64,000 nt of DNA from Membranipora membranacea (Eukaryota; Bryozoa; Gymnolaemata; Cheilostomatida; Membraniporidae): contig OU612067.1 in assembly GCA_914767715.1 (NCBI GenBank), positions 23,844,162 to 23,908,161 of the forward strand. The letters run 5' to 3'. Made by a program: the position numbers and the translations under genes. The notes beneath the pieces were generated by a model. That model ran no database searches. It saw only the letters and a program-made list of their open reading frames with translations, and was not told the origin of the DNA. The stretch's first letter is position 1. Each line of letters begins with the position of its first letter. Below, one piece after another: positions 24,026 through 36,405 of this stretch.

Positions 24026-27000
24026 TTAATCCGAGGATTCCAATATTCTGGATTTTGAATAAGGCCGATAAGAGCTTGAACTGGTTGGAGTTTGATAAAG
24101 ATTCGAGAGAGTTTTAATTTTTGATGCTGCAGTATGGCATGTTTTTTTTTTAGCAAAAGTGACCCTAATTAAAACGGACGCTGACGGAGAATGAAAAGCC
24201 GCAGAGGCAAACGGTTTGCTGATTCGAGATAAGCAGGAGTTGCTCCTCCTCCTGAGGTGAGTTAGAAGCAAATCTATTTTTTGATCTGAGCGAAAAAAAG
24301 CGTGATACCCACCCTTGGTATTATTTTGAAAATTTCAAGTCAGCTTATTTACCACCCTATTAATCCGAGGATTCCAATATTCTGGATTTTGAATAAGGCC
24401 GATAAGAGCTTGAACTGGTTGGAGTTTGATAAAGATTCGAGAGAGTTTTAATTTTTGATGCTGCAGTATGGCATGTTTTTTTTTTAGCAAAAGTGACCCT
24501 AATTAAAACGGACGCTGACGGAGAATGAAAAGCCGCAGAGGCAAACGGTTTGCTGATTCGAGATAAGCAGGAGTTGCTCCTCCTCCTGAGGTGAGTTAGA
24601 AGCAAATCTATTTTTTGATCTGAGCGAAAAAAAAGCGTGATACCCACCCTTGGTATTATTTTGAAAATTTCAAGTCAGCTTATTTACCACCCTATTAATC
24701 CGAGGATTCCAATATTCTGGATTTTGAATAAGGCCGATAAGAGCTTGAACTGGTTGGAGTTTGATAAAGATTCGAGAGAGTTTTAATTTTTGATGCTGCA
24801 GTATGGCATGTTTTTTTTTTAGCAAAAGTGACCCTAATTAAAACGGACGCTGACGGAGAATGAAAAGCCGCAGAGGCAAACGGTTTGCTGATTCGAGATA
24901 AGCAGGAGTTGCTCCTCCTCCTGAGGTGAGTTAGAAGCAAATCTATTTTTTGATCTGAGCGAAAAAAAGGCGTGATACCCACCCTTGGTATTATTTTGAA
25001 AATTTCAAGTCAGCTTATTTACCACCCTATTAATCCGAGGATTCCAATATTCTGGATTTTGAATAAGGCCGATAAGAGCTTGAACTGGTTGGAGTTTGAT
25101 AAAGATTCGAGAGAGTTTTAATTTTTGATGCTGCAGTATGGCATGTTTTTTTTTTAGCAAAAGTGACCCTAATTAAAACGGACGCTGACGGAGAATGAAA
25201 AGCCGCAGAGGCAAACGGTTTGCTGATTCGAGATAAGCAGGAGTTGCTCCTCCTCCTGAAGTGAGTTAGAAGCAAATCTATTTTTTGATCTGAGCGAAAA
25301 AAAGCGTGATACCCACCCTTGGTATTATTTTGAAAATTTCAAGTCAGCTTATTTACCACCCTATTAATCCGAGGATTCCAATATTCTGGATTTTGAATAA
25401 GGCCGATAAGAGCTTGAACTGGTTGGAGTTTGATAAAGATTCGAGAGAGTTTTAATTTTTGATGCTGCAGTATGGCATGTTTTTTTTTTAGCAAAAGTGA
25501 CCCTAATTAAAACGGACGCTGACGGAGAATGAAAAGCCGCAGAGGCAAACGGTTTGCTGATTCGAGATAAGCAGGAGTTGCTCCTCCTCCTGAGGTGAGT
25601 TAGAAGCAAATCTATTTTTTGATCTGAGCGAAAAAAAAGCGTGATACCCACCCTTGGTATTATTTTGAAAATTTCAAGTCAGCTTATTTACCGCCCTATT
25701 AATCCGAGGATTCCAATATTCTGGATTTTGAATAAGGCCGATAAGAGCTTGAACTGGTTGGAGTTTGATAAAGATTCGAGAGAGTTTTAATTTTTGATGC
25801 TGCAGTATGGCATGTTTTTTTTTTAGCAAAAGTGACCCTAATTAAAACGGACGCTGACGGAGAATGAAAAGCCGCAGAGGCAAACGGTTTGCTGATTCGA
25901 GATAAGCAGGAGTTGCTCCTCCTCATGAGGTGAGTTAGAAGCAAATCTATTTTTTGATCTGAGCGAAAAAAAAGCGTGATACCCACCCTTGGTATTATTT
26001 TGAAAATTTCAAGTCAGCTTATTTACCACCCTATTAATCCGAGGATTCCAATATTCTGGATTTTGAATAAGGCCGATAAGAGCTTGAACTGGTTGGAGTT
26101 TGATAAAGATTCGAGAGAGTTTTAATTTTTGATGCTGCAGTATGGCATGTTTTTTTTTTAGCAAAAGTGACCCTAATTAAAACGGACGCTGACGGAGAAT
26201 GAAAAGCCGCAGAGGCAAACGGTTTGCTGATTCGAGATAAGCAGGAGTTGCTCCTCCTCCTGAGGTGAGTTAGAAGCAAATCTATTTTTTGATCTGAGCG
26301 AAAAAAAGCGTGATACCCACCCTTGGTATTATTTTGAAAATTTCAAGTCAGCTTATTTACCACCCTATTAATCCGAGGATTCCAATATTCTGGATTTTGA
26401 ATAAGGCCGATAAGAGCTTGAACTGGTTGGAGTTTGATAAAGATTCGAGAGAGTTTTAATTTTTGATGCTGCAGTATGGCATGTTTTTTTTTTAGCAAAA
26501 GTGACCCTAATTAAAACGGACGCTGACGGAGAATGAAAAGCCGCAGAGGCAAACGGTTTGCTGATTCGAGATAAGCAGGAGTTGCTCCTCCTCCTGAGGT
26601 GAGTTAGAAGCAAATCTATTTTTTGATCTGAGCGAAAAAAAAGCGTGATACCCACCCTTGGTATTATTTTGAAAATTTCAAGTCAGCTTATTTACCACCC
26701 TATTAATCCGAGGATTCCAATATTCTGGATTTTGAATAAGGCCGATAAGAGCTTGAACTGGTTGGAGTTTGATAAAGATTCGAGAGAGTTTTAATTTTTG
26801 ATGCTGCAGTATGGCATGTTTTTTTTTTAGCAAAAGTGACCCTAATTAAAACGGACGCTGACGGAGAATGAAAAGCCGCAGAGGCAAACGGTTTGCTGAT
26901 TCGAGATAAGCAGGAGTTGCTCCTCCTCCTGAGGTGAGTTAGAAGCAAATCTATTTTTTGATCTGAGCGAAAAAAAAGCGTGATACCCACCCTTGGTATT

Positions 27001-27706
27001 ATTTTGAAAATTTCAAGTCAGCTTATTTACCACCCTATTAATCCGAGGATTCCATTATTCTGGATTTTGAATAAGGCCGATAAGAGCTTGAACTGGTTGG
27101 AGTTTGATAAAGATTCGAGAGAGTTTTAATTTTTGATGCTGCAGTATGGCATGTTTTTTTTTTAGCAAAAGTGACCCTAATTAAAACGGACGCTGACGGA
27201 GAATGAAAAGCCGCAGAGGCAAACGGTTTGCTGATTCGAGATAAGCAGGAGTTGCTCCTCCTCCTGAAGTGAGTTAGAAGCAAATCTATTTTTTGATCTG
27301 AGCGAAAAAAAGCGTGATACCCACCCTTGGTATTATTTTGAAAATTTCAAGTCAGCTTATTTACCACCCTATTAATCCGAGGATTCCAATATTCTGGATT
27401 TTGAATAAGGCCGATAAGAGCTTGAACTGGTTGGAGTTTGATAAAGATTCGAGAGAGTTTTAATTTTTGATGCTGCAGTATGGCATGTTTTTTTTTTAGC
27501 AAAAGTGACCCTAATTAAAACGGACGCTGACGGAGAATGAAAAGCCGCAGAGGCAAACGGTTTGCTGATTCGAGATAAGCAGGAGTTGCTCCTCCTCCTG
27601 AGGTGAGTTAGAAGCAAATCTATTTTTTGATCTGAGCGAAAAAAAAGCGTGATACCCACCCTTGGTATTATTTTGAAAATTTCAAGTCAGCTTATTTACC
27701 ACCCTA
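24026..27706. repeat. Trimer-rhythm block (334/335/335, 1,004 bp), about 3.7 units
   Basis: Starts: 24026, 24360, 24695, 25030, 25364, 25699, 26034, 26368, 26703, 27038, 27372. The length order 334, 335, 335 repeats three times and a fourth turn begins. CTGAAGTGAG is shared by the monomers at 25030 and 27038 (2,008 bp apart), which suggests a 6-mer built from two trimers. The monomer at 24695 has the AAAAAAAGG form, and 27038 has a private CCATTATTC. The monomer at 25699 carries CTCATGAGG and is preceded by ACCGCCC; both are B-type states. Confidence 0.75.
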
Positions 27707-30382
27707 TTAATCCGAGGATTCCAATATTCTGGATTTTGAATAAGGCCGATAAGAGCTTGAACTGGTTGGAGTTTGATAAAGATTCGAGAGAGTTTTAATT
27801 TTTGATGCTGCAGTATGGCATGTTTTTTTTTTAGCAAAAGTGACCCTAATTAAAACGGACGCTGACGGAGAATGAAAAGCCGCAGAGGCAAACGGTTTGC
27901 TGATTCGAGATAAGCAGGAGTTGCTCCTCCTCCTGAGGTGAGTTAGAAGCAAATCTATTTTTTGATCTGAGCGAAAAAAAGCGTGATACCCACCCTTGGT
28001 ATTATTTTGAAAATTTCAAGTCAGCTTATTTACCACCCTATTAATCCGAGGATTCCAATATTCTGGATTTTGAATAAGGCCGATAAGAGCTTGAACTGGT
28101 TGGAGTTTGATAAAGATTCGAGAGAGTTTTAATTTTTGATGCTGCAGTATGGCATGTTTTTTTTTTAGCAAAAGTGACCCTAATTAAAACGGACGCTGAC
28201 GGAGAATGAAAAGCCGCAGAGGCAAACGGTTTGCTGATTCGAGATAAGCAGGAGTTGCTCCTCCTCCTGAGGTGAGTTAGAAGCAAATCTATTTTTTGAT
28301 CTGAGCGAAAAAAAGCGTGATACCCACCCTTGGTATTATTTTGAAAATTTCAAGTCAGCTTATTTACCACCCTATTAATCCGAGGATTCCAATATTCTGG
28401 ATTTTGAATAAGGCCGATAAGAGCTTGAACTGGTTGGAGTTTGATAAAGATTCGAGAGAGTTTTAATTTTTGATGCTGCAGTATGGCATGTTTTTTTTTT
28501 AGCAAAAGTGACCCTAATTAAAACGGACGCTGACGGAGAATGAAAAGCCGCAGAGGCAAACGGTTTGCTGATTCGAGATAAGCAGGAGTTGCTCCTCCTC
28601 CTGAGGTGAGTTAGAAGCAAATCTATTTTTTGATCTGAGCGAAAAAAAAGCGTGATACCCACCCTTGGTATTATTTTGAAAATTTCAAGTCAGCTTATTT
28701 ACCACCCTATTAATCCGAGGATTCCAATATTCTGGATTTTGAATAAGGCCGATAAGAGCTTGAACTGGTTGGAGTTTGATAAAGATTCGAGAGAGTTTTA
28801 ATTTTTGATGCTGCAGTATGGCATGTTTTTTTTTTAGCAAAAGTGACCCTAATTAAAACGGACGCTGACGGAGAATGAAAAGCCGCAGAGGCAAACGGTT
28901 TGCTGATTCGAGATAAGCAGGAGTTGCTCCTCCTCCTGAGGTGAGTTAGAAGCAAATCTATTTTTTGATCTGAGCGAAAAAAAGCGTGATACCCACCCTT
29001 GGTATTATTTTGAAAACTTCAAGTCAGCTTATTTACCACCCTATTAATCCGAGGATTCCAATATTCTGGATTTTGAATAAGGCCGATAAGAGCTTGAACT
29101 GGTTGGAGTTTGATAAAGATTCGAGAGAGTTTTAATTTTTGATGCTGCAGTATGGCATGTTTTTTTTTTAGCAAAAGTGACCCTAATTAAAACGGACGCT
29201 GACGGAGAATGAAAAGCCGCAGAGGCAAACGGTTTGCTGATTCGAGATAAGCAGGAGTTGCTCCTCCTCCTGAGGTGAGTTAGAAGCAAATCTATTTTTT
29301 GATCTGAGCGAAAAAAAAGCGTGATACCCACCCTTGGTATTATTTTGAAAATTTCAAGTCAGCTTATTTACCACCCTATTAATCCGAATATTCCAATATT
29401 CTGGATTTTGAATAAGGCCGATAAGAGCTTGAACTGGTTGGAGTTTGATAAAGATTCGAGAGAGTTTTAATTTTTGATGCTGCAGTATGGCATGTTTTTT
29501 TTTTAGCAAAAGTGACCCTAATTAAAACGGACGCTGATGGAGAAAGAAAAGCCGCAGAGGCAAACGGTTTGCTGATTCGAGATAAGCAGGAGTTGCTCCT
29601 CCTCCTGAGGTGAGTTAGAAGCAAATCTATTTTTTGATCTGAGCGAAAAAAAGCGTGATACCCACCCTTGGTATTATTTTGAAAATTTCAAGTCAGCTTA
29701 TTTACCACCCTATTAATCCGAGGATTCCAATATTCTGGATTTTGAATAAGGCCGATGAGAGCTTGAACTGGTTGGAGTTTGATAAAGATTCGAGAGAGTT
29801 TTAATTTTTGATGCTGCAGTATGGCATGTTTTTTTTTTAGCAAAAGTGACCCTAATTAAAACGGACGCTGACGGAGAATGAAAAGCCGCAGAGGCAAACG
29901 GTTTGCTGATTCGAGATAAGCAGGAGTTGCTCCTCCTCCTGAGGTGAGTTAGAAGCAAATCTATTTTTTGATCTGAGCGAAAAAAAAGCGTGATACCCAC
30001 CCTTGGTATTATTTTGAAAATTTCAAGTCAGCTTATTTACCACCCTATTAATCCGAGGATTCCAATATTCTGGATTTTGGATAAGGCCGATAAGAGCTTG
30101 AACTGGTTGGAGTTTGATAAAGATTCGAGAGAGTTTTAATTTTTGATGCTGCAGTATGGCATGTTTTTTTTTTAGCAAAAGTGACCCTAATTAAAACGGA
30201 CGCTGACGGAGAATGAAAAGCCGCAGAGGCAAACGGCTTGCTGATTCGAGATAAGCAGGAGTTGCTCCTCCTCCTGAGGTGAGTTAGAAGCAAATCTATT
30301 TTTTGATCTGAGCGAAAAAAAAGCGTGATACCCACCCTTGGTATTATTTTGAAAATTTCAAGTCAGCTTATTTACCACCCTA
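27707..30382. repeat. 8-mer HOR (older type), unit 1 (2,676 bp)
   Basis: Starts: 27707, 28041, 28375, 28710, 29044, 29379, 29713, 30048; lengths 334, 334, 335, 334, 335, 334, 335, 335. Shared with unit 2: AGAAAGAAAA in 29379 and GCCGATGAGA in 29713. Private: C29017, CCGAATATTCC and GCTGATGG in 29379, TTTTGGATAAGG and CGGCTTGC in 30048. Confidence 0.85.
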
Positions 30383-33058
30383 TTAATCCGAGGATTCCAA
30401 TATTCTGGATTTTGAATAAGGCCGATAAGAGCTTGAACTGGTTGGAGTTTGATAAAGATTCGAGAGAGTTTTAATTTTTGATGCTGCAGTATGGCATGTT
30501 TTTTTTTTAGCAAAAGTGACCCTAATTAAAACGGACGCTGACGGAGAATGAAAAGCCGCAGAGGCAAACGGTTTGCTGATTCGAGATAAGCAGGAGTTGC
30601 TCCTCCTCCTGAGGTGAGTTAGAAGCAAATCTATTTTTTGATCTGAGCGAAAAAAAGCGTGATACCCACCCTTGGTATTATTTTGAAAATTTCAAGTCAG
30701 CTTATTTACCACCCTATTAATCCGAGGATTCCAATATTCTGGATTTTGAATAAGGCCGATAAGAGCTTGAACTGGTTGGAGTTTGATAAAGATTCGAGAG
30801 AGTTTTAATTTTTGATGCTGCAGTATGGCATGTTTTTTTTTTAGCAAAAGTGACCCTAATTAAAACGGACGCTGACGGAGAATGAAAAGCCGCAGAGGCA
30901 AACGGTTTGCTGATTCGAGATAAGCAGGAGTTGCTCCTCCTCCTGAGGTGAGTTAGAAGCAAATCTATTTTTTGATCTGAGCGAAAAAAAGCGTGATACC
31001 CACCCTTGGTATTATTTTGAAAATTTCAAGTCAGCTTATTTACCACCCTATTAATCCGAGGATTCCAATATTCTGGATTTTGAATAAGGCCGATAAGAGC
31101 TTGAACTGGTTGGAGTTTGATAAAGATTCGAGAGAGTTTTAATTTTTGATGCTGCAGTATGGCATGTTTTTTTTTTAGCAAAAGTGACCCTAATTAAAAC
31201 GGACGCTGACGGAGAATGAAAAGCCGCAGAGGCAAACGGTTTGCTGATTCGAGATAAGCAGGAGTTGCTCCTCCTCCTGAGGTGAGTTAGAAGCAAATCT
31301 ATTTTTTGATCTGAGCGAAAAAAAAGCGTGATACCCACCCTTGGTATTATTTTGAAAATTTCAAGTCAGCTTATTTACCACCCTATTAATCCGAGGATTC
31401 CAATATTCTGGATTTTGAATAAGGCCGATAAGAGCTTGAACTGGTTGGAGTTTGATAAAGATTCGAGAGAGTTTTAATTTTTGATGCTGCAGTATGGCAT
31501 GTTTTTTTTTTAGCAAAAGTGACCCTAATTAAAACGGACGCTGACGGAGAATGAAAAGCCGCAGAGGCAAACGGTTTGCTGATTCGAGATAAGCAGGAGT
31601 TGCTCCTCCTCCTGAGGTGAGTTAGAAGCAAATCTATTTTTTGATCTGAGCGAAAAAAAGCGTGATACCCACCCTTGGTATTATTTTGAAAATTTCAAGT
31701 CAGCTTATTTACCACCCTATTAATCCGAGGATTCCAATATTCTGGATTTTGAATAAGGCCGATAAGAGCTTGAACTGGTTGGAGTTTGATAAAGATTCGA
31801 GAGAGTTTTAATTTTTGATGCTGCAGTATGGCATGTTTTTTTTTTAGCAGAAGTGACCCTAATTAAAACGGACGCTGACGGAGAATGAAAAGCCGCAGAG
31901 GCAAACGGTTTGCTGATTCGAGATAAGCAGGAGTTGCTCCTCCTCCTGAGGTGAGTTAGAAGCAAATCTATTTTTTGATCTGAGCGAAAAAAAAGCGTGA
32001 TACCCACCCTTGGTATTATTTTGAAAATTTCAAGTCAGCTTATTTACCACCCTATTAATCCGAGGATTCCAATATTCTGGATTTTGAATAAGGCCGATAA
32101 GAGCTTGAACTGGTTGGAGTTTGATAAAGATTCGAGAGAGTTTTAATTTTTGATGCTGCAGTATGGCATGTTTTTTTTTTAGCAAAAGTGACCCTAATTA
32201 AAACGGACGCTGACGGAGAAAGAAAAGCCGCAGAGGCAAACGGTTTGCTGATTCGAGATAAGCAGGAGTTGCTCCTCCTCCTGAGGTGAGTTAGAAGCAA
32301 ATCTATTTTTTGATCTGAGCGAAAACAAGCGTGATACCCACCCTTGGTATTATTTTGAAAATTTCAAGTCAGCTTATTTACCACCCTATTAATCCGAGGA
32401 TTCCAATATTCTGGATTTTGAATAAGGCCGATGAGAGCTTGAACTGGTTGGAGTTTGATAAAGATTCGAGAGAGTTTTAATTTTTGATGCTGCAGTATGG
32501 CATGTTTTTTTTTTAGCAAAAGTGACCCTAATTAAAACGGACGCTGACGGAGAATGAAAAGCCGCAGAGGCAAACGGTTTGCTGATTCGAGATAAGCAGG
32601 AGTTGCTCCTCCTCCTGAGGTGAGTTAGAAGCAAATCTATTTTTTGATCTGAGCGAAAAAAAAGCGTGATACCCACCCTTGGTATTATTTTGAAAATTTC
32701 AAGTCAGCTTATTTACCACCCTATTAATCCGAGGATTCCAATATTCTGGATTTTGAATAAGGCCGATAAGAGCTCGAACTGGTTGGAGTTTGATAAAGAT
32801 TCGAGAGAGTTTTAATTTTTGATGCTGCAGTATGGCATGTTTTTTTTTTAGCAAAAGTGACCCTAATTAAAACGGACGCTGACGGAGAATGAAAAGCCGC
32901 AGAGGCAAACGGTTTGCTGATTCGAGATAAGCAGGAGTTGCTCCTCCTCCTGAGGTGAGTTAGAAGCAAATCTATTTTTTGATCTAAGCGAAAAAAAAGC
33001 GTGATACCCACCCTTGGTATTATTTTGAAAATTTCAAGTCAGCTTATTTACCACCCTA
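30383..33058. repeat. 8-mer HOR (older type), unit 2 (2,676 bp)
   Basis: Starts: 30383, 30717, 31051, 31386, 31720, 32055, 32389, 32724, with the same eight-length order as unit 1. Shared markers lie in 32055 and 32389. Private: AGCAGAAG in 31720, AAAACAA in 32055, AGCTCGAAC and GATCTAAGC in 32724. About ten private differences between the two units make this an older event than the other HORs. Confidence 0.85.
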
Positions 33059-36000
33059 TTAATCCGAGGATTCCAATATTCTGGATTTTGAATAAGGCCG
33101 ATAAGAGCTTGAACTGGTTGGAGTTTGATAAAGATTCGAGAGAGTTTTAATTTTTGATGCTGCAGTATGGCATGTTTTTTTTTTAGCAAAAGTGACCCTA
33201 ATTAAAACGGACGCTGACGGAGAATGAAAAGCCGCAGAGGCAAACGGTTTGCTGATTCGAGATAAGCAGGAGTTGCTCCTCCTCCTGAGGTGAGTTAGAA
33301 GCAAATCTATTTTTTGATCTGAGCGAAAAAAAAGCGTGATACCCACCCTTGGTATTATTTTGAAAATTTCAAGTCAGCTTATTTACCACCTTATTAATCC
33401 GAGGATTCCAATATTCTGGATTTTGAATAAGGCCGATAAGAGCTTGAACTGGTTGGAGTTTGATAAAGATTCGAGAGAGTTTTAATTTTTGATGCTGCAG
33501 TATGGCATGTTTTTTTTTTAGCAAAAGTGACCCTAATTAAAACGGACGCTGACGGAGAATGAAAAGCCGCAGAGGCAAACGGTTTGCTGATTCGAGATAA
33601 GCAGGAGTTGCTCCTCCTCCTGAGGTGAGTTAGAAGCAAATCTATTTTTTGAATTGAGCGAAAAAAAAGCGTGATACCCACCCTTGGTATTATTTTGAAA
33701 ATTTCAAGTCAGCTTATTTACCACCCTATTAATCCGAGGATTCCAATATTCTGGATTTTGAATAAGGCCGATAAGAGCTTGAACTGGTTGGAGTTTGATA
33801 AAGATTCGAGAGAGTTTTAATTTTTGATGCTGCAGTATGGCATGTTTTTTTTTTAGCAAAAGTGACCCTAATTAAAACGGACGCTGACGGAGAATGAAAA
33901 GCCGCAGAGGCAAACGGTTTGCTGATTCGAGATAAGCAGGAGTTGCTCCTCCTCCTGAGGTGAGTTAGAAGCAAATCTATTTTTTGATCTGAGCGAAAAA
34001 AAAGCGTGATACCCACCCTTGGTATTATTTTGAAAATTTCAAGTCAGCTTATTTACCACCCTATTAATCCGAGGATTCCAATATTCTGGATTTTGAATAA
34101 GGCCGATAAGAGCTTGAACTGGTTGGAGTTTGATGAAGATTCGAGAGAGTTTTAATTTTTGATGCTGCAGTATGGCATGTTTTTTTTTTAGCAAAAGTGA
34201 CGCTAATTAAAACGGACGCTGACGGAGAATGAAAAGCCGCAGAGGCAAACGGTTTGCTGATTCGAGATAAGCAGGAGTTGCTCCTCCTCCTGAGGTGAGT
34301 TAGAAGCAAATCTATTTTTTGATCTGAGCGAAAAAAAAGCGTGATACCCACCCTTGGTATTATTTTGAAAATTTCAAGTCAGCTTATTTACCACCCTATT
34401 AATCCGAGGATTCCAATATTCTGGATTTTGAATAAGGCCGATAAGAGCTTGAACTGGTTGGAGTTTGATAAAGATTCGAGAGAGTTTTAATTTTTGATGC
34501 TGCAGTATGGCATGTTTTTTTTTTAGCAAAAGTGACCCTAATTAAAACGGACGCTGACGGAGAATGAAAAGCCGCAGAGGCAAACGGTTTGCTGATTCGA
34601 GATAAGCAGGAGTTGCTCCTCCTCCTGAGGTGAGTTAGAAGCAAATCTATTTTTTGATCTGAGCGAAAAAAAAGCGTGATACCCACCCTTGGTATTATTT
34701 TGAAAATTTCAAGTCAGCTTATTTACCACCCTATTAATCCGAGGATTCCAATATTCTGGATTTTGAATAAGGCCGATAAGAGCTTGAACTGGTTGGAGTT
34801 TGATAAAGATTCGAGAGAGTTTTAATTTTTGATGCTGCAGTATGGCATGTTTTTTTTTAGCAAAAGTGACCCTAATTAAAACGGACGCTGACGGAGAATG
34901 AAAAGCCGCAGAGGCAAACGGTTTGCTGATTCGAGATAAGCAGGAGTTGCTCCTCCTCCTGAGGTGAGTTAGAAGCAAATCTATTTTTTGATCTGAGCGA
35001 AAAAAATGCGTGATACCCACCCTTGGTATTATTTTGAAAATTTCAAGTCAGCTTATTTACCACCCTATTAATCCGAGGATTCCAATATTCTGGATTTTGA
35101 ATAAGGCCGATAAGAGCTTGAACTGGTTGGAGTTTGATAAAGATTCGAGAGAGTTTTAATTTTTGATGCTGCAGTATGGCATGTTTTTTTTTTAGCAAAA
35201 GTGACCCTAATTAAAACGGACGCTGACGGAGAATGAAAAGCCGCAGAGGCAAACGGTTTGCTGATTCGAGATAAGCAGGAGTTGCTCCTCCTCCTGAGGT
35301 GAGTTAGAAGCAAATCTATTTTTTGATCTGAGCGAAAAAAAAGCGTGATACCCACCCTTGGTATTATTTTGAAAATTTCAAGTCAGCTTATTTACCACCC
35401 TATTAATCCGAGGATTCCAATATTCTGGATTTTGAATAAGGCCGATAAGAGCTTGAACTGGTTGGAGTTTGATAAAGATTCGAGAGAGTTTTAATTTTTG
35501 ATGCTGCAGTATGGCATGTTTTTTTTTTAGCAAAAGTGACCCTAATTAAAACGGACGCTGACGGAGAATGAAAAGCCGCAGAGGCAAACGGTTTGCTGAT
35601 TCGAGATAAGCAGGAGTTGCTCCTCCTCCTGAGGTGAGTTAGAAGCAAATCTATTTTTTGATCTGAGCGAAAAAAAGCGTGATACCCACCCTTGGTATTA
35701 TTTTGAAAATTTCAAGTCAGCTTATTTACCACCCTATTAATCCGAGGATTCCAATATTCTGGATTTTGAATAAGGCCGATAAGAGCTTGAACTGGTTGGA
35801 GTTTGATAAAGATTCGAGAGAGTTTTAATTTTTGATGCTGCAGTATGGCATGTTTTTTTTTTAGCAAAAGTGACCCTAATTAAAACGGACGCTGACGGAG
35901 AATGAAAAGCCGCAGAGGCAAACGGTTTGCTGATTCGAGATAAGCAGGAGTTGCTCCTCCTCCTGAGGTGAGTTAGAAGCAAATCTATTTTTTGATCTGA

Positions 36001-36405
36001 GCGAAAAAAAAGCGTGATACCCACCCTTGGTATTATTTTGAAAATTTCAAGTCAGCTTATTTACCACCCTATTAATCCGAGGATTCCAATATTCTGGATT
36101 TTGAATAAGGCCGATAAGAGCTTGAACTGGTTGGAGTTTGATAAAGATTCGAGAGAGTTTTAATTTTTGATGCTGCAGTATGGCATGTTTTTTTTTTAGC
36201 AAAAGTGACCCTAATTAAAACGGACGCTGACGGAGAATGAAAAGCCGCAGAGGCAAACGGTTTGCTGATTCGAGATAAGCAGGAGTTGCTCCTCCTCCTG
36301 AGGTGAGTTAGAAGCAAATCTATTTTTTGATCTGAGCGAAAAAAAGCGTGATACCCACCCTTGGTATTATTTTGAAAATTTCAAGTCAGCTTATTTACCA
36401 CCCTA
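33059..36405. repeat. Mixed monomers without clear HOR
   Basis: Starts: 33059, 33394, 33729, 34064, 34399, 34734, 35068, 35403, 35737, 36072. Variants: GAATTGAGCG in 33394; GATGAAGATT with GTGACGCTAA in 34064 (the same pair recurs at 53819 and 58506); T9 and AAAAAAATGCG in 34734. The right part returns to 335/334 alternation. Confidence 0.85.
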
